Part shown: in pieces, positions 62,738 through 64,000 of the stretch
How the letters are laid out: every line of letters starts with the position of its first letter
How positions within the stretch are numbered: position 1 is the stretch's first letter
From: Rotaria sp. Silwood1
Taxonomy: Eukaryota > Rotifera > Eurotatoria > Philodinida > Philodinidae
DNA length: 64,000 nucleotides
Reading direction: 5' to 3'
Assembly (NCBI GenBank): GCA_905250075.1
Contig: CAJNOP010000011.1
Location: 2,931,958-2,995,957 of the forward strand
Translations under genes and position numbers: made by a program
Notes under the pieces: generated by a model
What the model was told of the DNA's origin: nothing
Seen by the model: the letters and a program-made list of their open reading frames with translations, nothing else
The model's database searches: none

Positions 62738-62776
62738 CTCATTCAATATTTATTGTAATAAATATTGAACGAGCAC
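62738..62776. repeat. Palindrome next to the foldback element
   Basis: CATTCAATATTTATT, then about GTA, then its near-exact reverse complement; could form a cruciform or hairpin. Adjacent to the right end of the foldback element. Confidence 0.6.
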
Positions 62777-64000
62777 ATATGAATCTATATATGAGCAGTG
62801 AATTTGAAACGAAAATTGATATGAATGAAGAATAAAATTCGAGAGAAATCAAAGTTGAAAGATAATTCTATAATTTTACCTAATACTGTATATTATAGAT
62901 ATTATGTACAATTGTAAGACTAATTAACAATTATTTATATAGATTTATCGGCACTTTAAAAAATATAATTATTTTGAAATTATAAATCAATCAGAATCGA
63001 TGATATCATAAGATCGTAAATAGAGCCTATCAATGTTCTTTCTGGTACACTATTTCTATGATTAAAGTAGCAAGTTTGTTATTATGAAAAATATTTTAAT
63101 TTTTTTGTATGTTTATTAAAATTTAATTTGATACTTGAAATAGAAAAAAAGAAGCAAGTATCAATGATACTAGTCAATATTAGTTTGCTTTTTATTGAAA
63201 TCCAATTTTTAATGAATATATATTCGGATCTTCACTATCACTAATATCAAATTAAAATCAACAATCATCATTAGTGAATTCTATTCGACGTAGTAATACA
63301 TTAATCATATATATTTCTGAAATGTCTCTTCTACATTAAGATTTCAGAGTAAAAATATTTTGTATATTGTTATTCATTTATCTATTTCATATCACTTTGT
63401 TCATACAAAAACAAATAACAATTAGCATAAATACATCTTACGTTTTAAAGTTTTCTATGATACAAATATCAACAAATTGTTCAATTCGAATATATTACCG
63501 ATAAAATGTATTATTACAAGAAAATTGTTAAAACAATAATTAACATCGAACTCTCAGTGATTTCAGTTTTCAACTTATTCTCATACGGTTATCAAATATA
63601 GATTTTTTTTCTATCATCATAAAATGCGTTCAGGTAAATTATCATCATCGACTCATTCTATTGATGTCTAGGTGAACTTAAATTGTAAAGTTTACTTATT
63701 TACATATTGAATTAGTTGGACATGATGAACCTTCGATTTTGAAAATATGACTAATCTAAATGATAATCAGATTTTTTTTCTCTTGATAAAACAAATGCAT
63801 GCCGATAGTTGACTGATATATGAATTTGTATTAACTGATCAGATTCGCTTATCATAAACAATGTCTCATGACGAAAATTATGAAAAAGCATAAAGAATCT
63901 ATAAGAAATTTTCAATAATCGATGTAAAATCGAACTACGATAGTAATCATGTATTTAAAGATTAAAATTGTTTCTATTATAATATAGTTGTCTTTTTTTC

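Larger units (their letters stand above)
61492..64000. other. Non-coding stretch to window end
   Basis: After the APC15-like poly-A signal (about 61540) I see no exon chain. It holds a long foldback element (62200-62730), a palindrome at 62738-62776 and a small inverted repeat at about 63128-63161 (TTGATACTTG / CAAGTATCAA). Confidence 0.45.

Overview
The window is AT-rich animal DNA from a small-genome invertebrate. Most introns are short (about 45-100 nt, U-rich, GT-AG), the genes are compact, and there are small transposon relics. The protein families are metazoan: opsin, TTC17, WDR6, RNASEK, a LUBAC-related E3 ligase, APC15. A bdelloid rotifer or a relative is my best guess, from intron style, codon use, an NHL-repeat relic and operon-like spacing. 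This is inference; no rRNA, telomere or spliced-leader gene is visible to confirm it.

Layout. (1) 284-6222, minus: a gene running off the left edge. It encodes a repeat protein with an unnamed ~30-residue repeat, and four different 5' exons splice in phase to a common body. (2) 6.2-16.7 kb: almost no coding sequence, apart from a possible decayed coding segment near 12.4-13.0 kb, a coding-like fragment at 14.3 kb and dispersed repeats. (3) 16.7-29.2 kb, plus: three head-to-tail genes at operon-like spacing. They are a MUT-7/Nibbler/EXD3-type 3'-5' exonuclease, a WDR6-type WD40 protein (tRNA 2'-O-methylation partner) and a ZDHHC12-like palmitoyltransferase. Their introns hold two hAT-type elements, one mariner-type element and a gapped inverted repeat. 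(4) 31.1-32.5 kb, plus: two single-exon genes, a CD225/dispanin membrane protein and a basic proline-rich orphan. (5) 33-37.4 kb: non-coding, with an NHL-repeat pseudogene relic on the minus strand. (6) 37.4-46.0 kb, plus: a complete TTC17 homologue followed by ribonuclease kappa. (7) 46-53 kb: gene-free. (8) 53.0-54.2 kb, plus: an opsin with the retinal lysine and both candidate counterions but VRY in place of (D/E)RY. (9) 54.3-60.7 kb, minus: four tightly packed genes in the order SHARPIN-like A, SHARPIN-like B, RBCK1/HOIL-1-like RBR ligase, NCBP2AS2-like. (10) 61.0-61.5 kb, plus: an APC15-like gene, divergent from that cluster. (11) 61.5-64 kb: non-coding, with a long foldback element.

The most interesting part is the LUBAC-like neighbourhood at 54.3-60.7 kb. 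The accessory subunits that in vertebrates are two separate multidomain proteins appear here as a tandem SHARPIN-like pair next to an RBR ligase that has lost the UBL and tether region. Each gene of the array has a splice-acceptor-like sequence a few tens of nt before its ATG, as expected of trans-spliced polycistrons. All exon boundaries below were derived by hand from splice signals and phase, and every assembled gene closes in frame; no database search was run.
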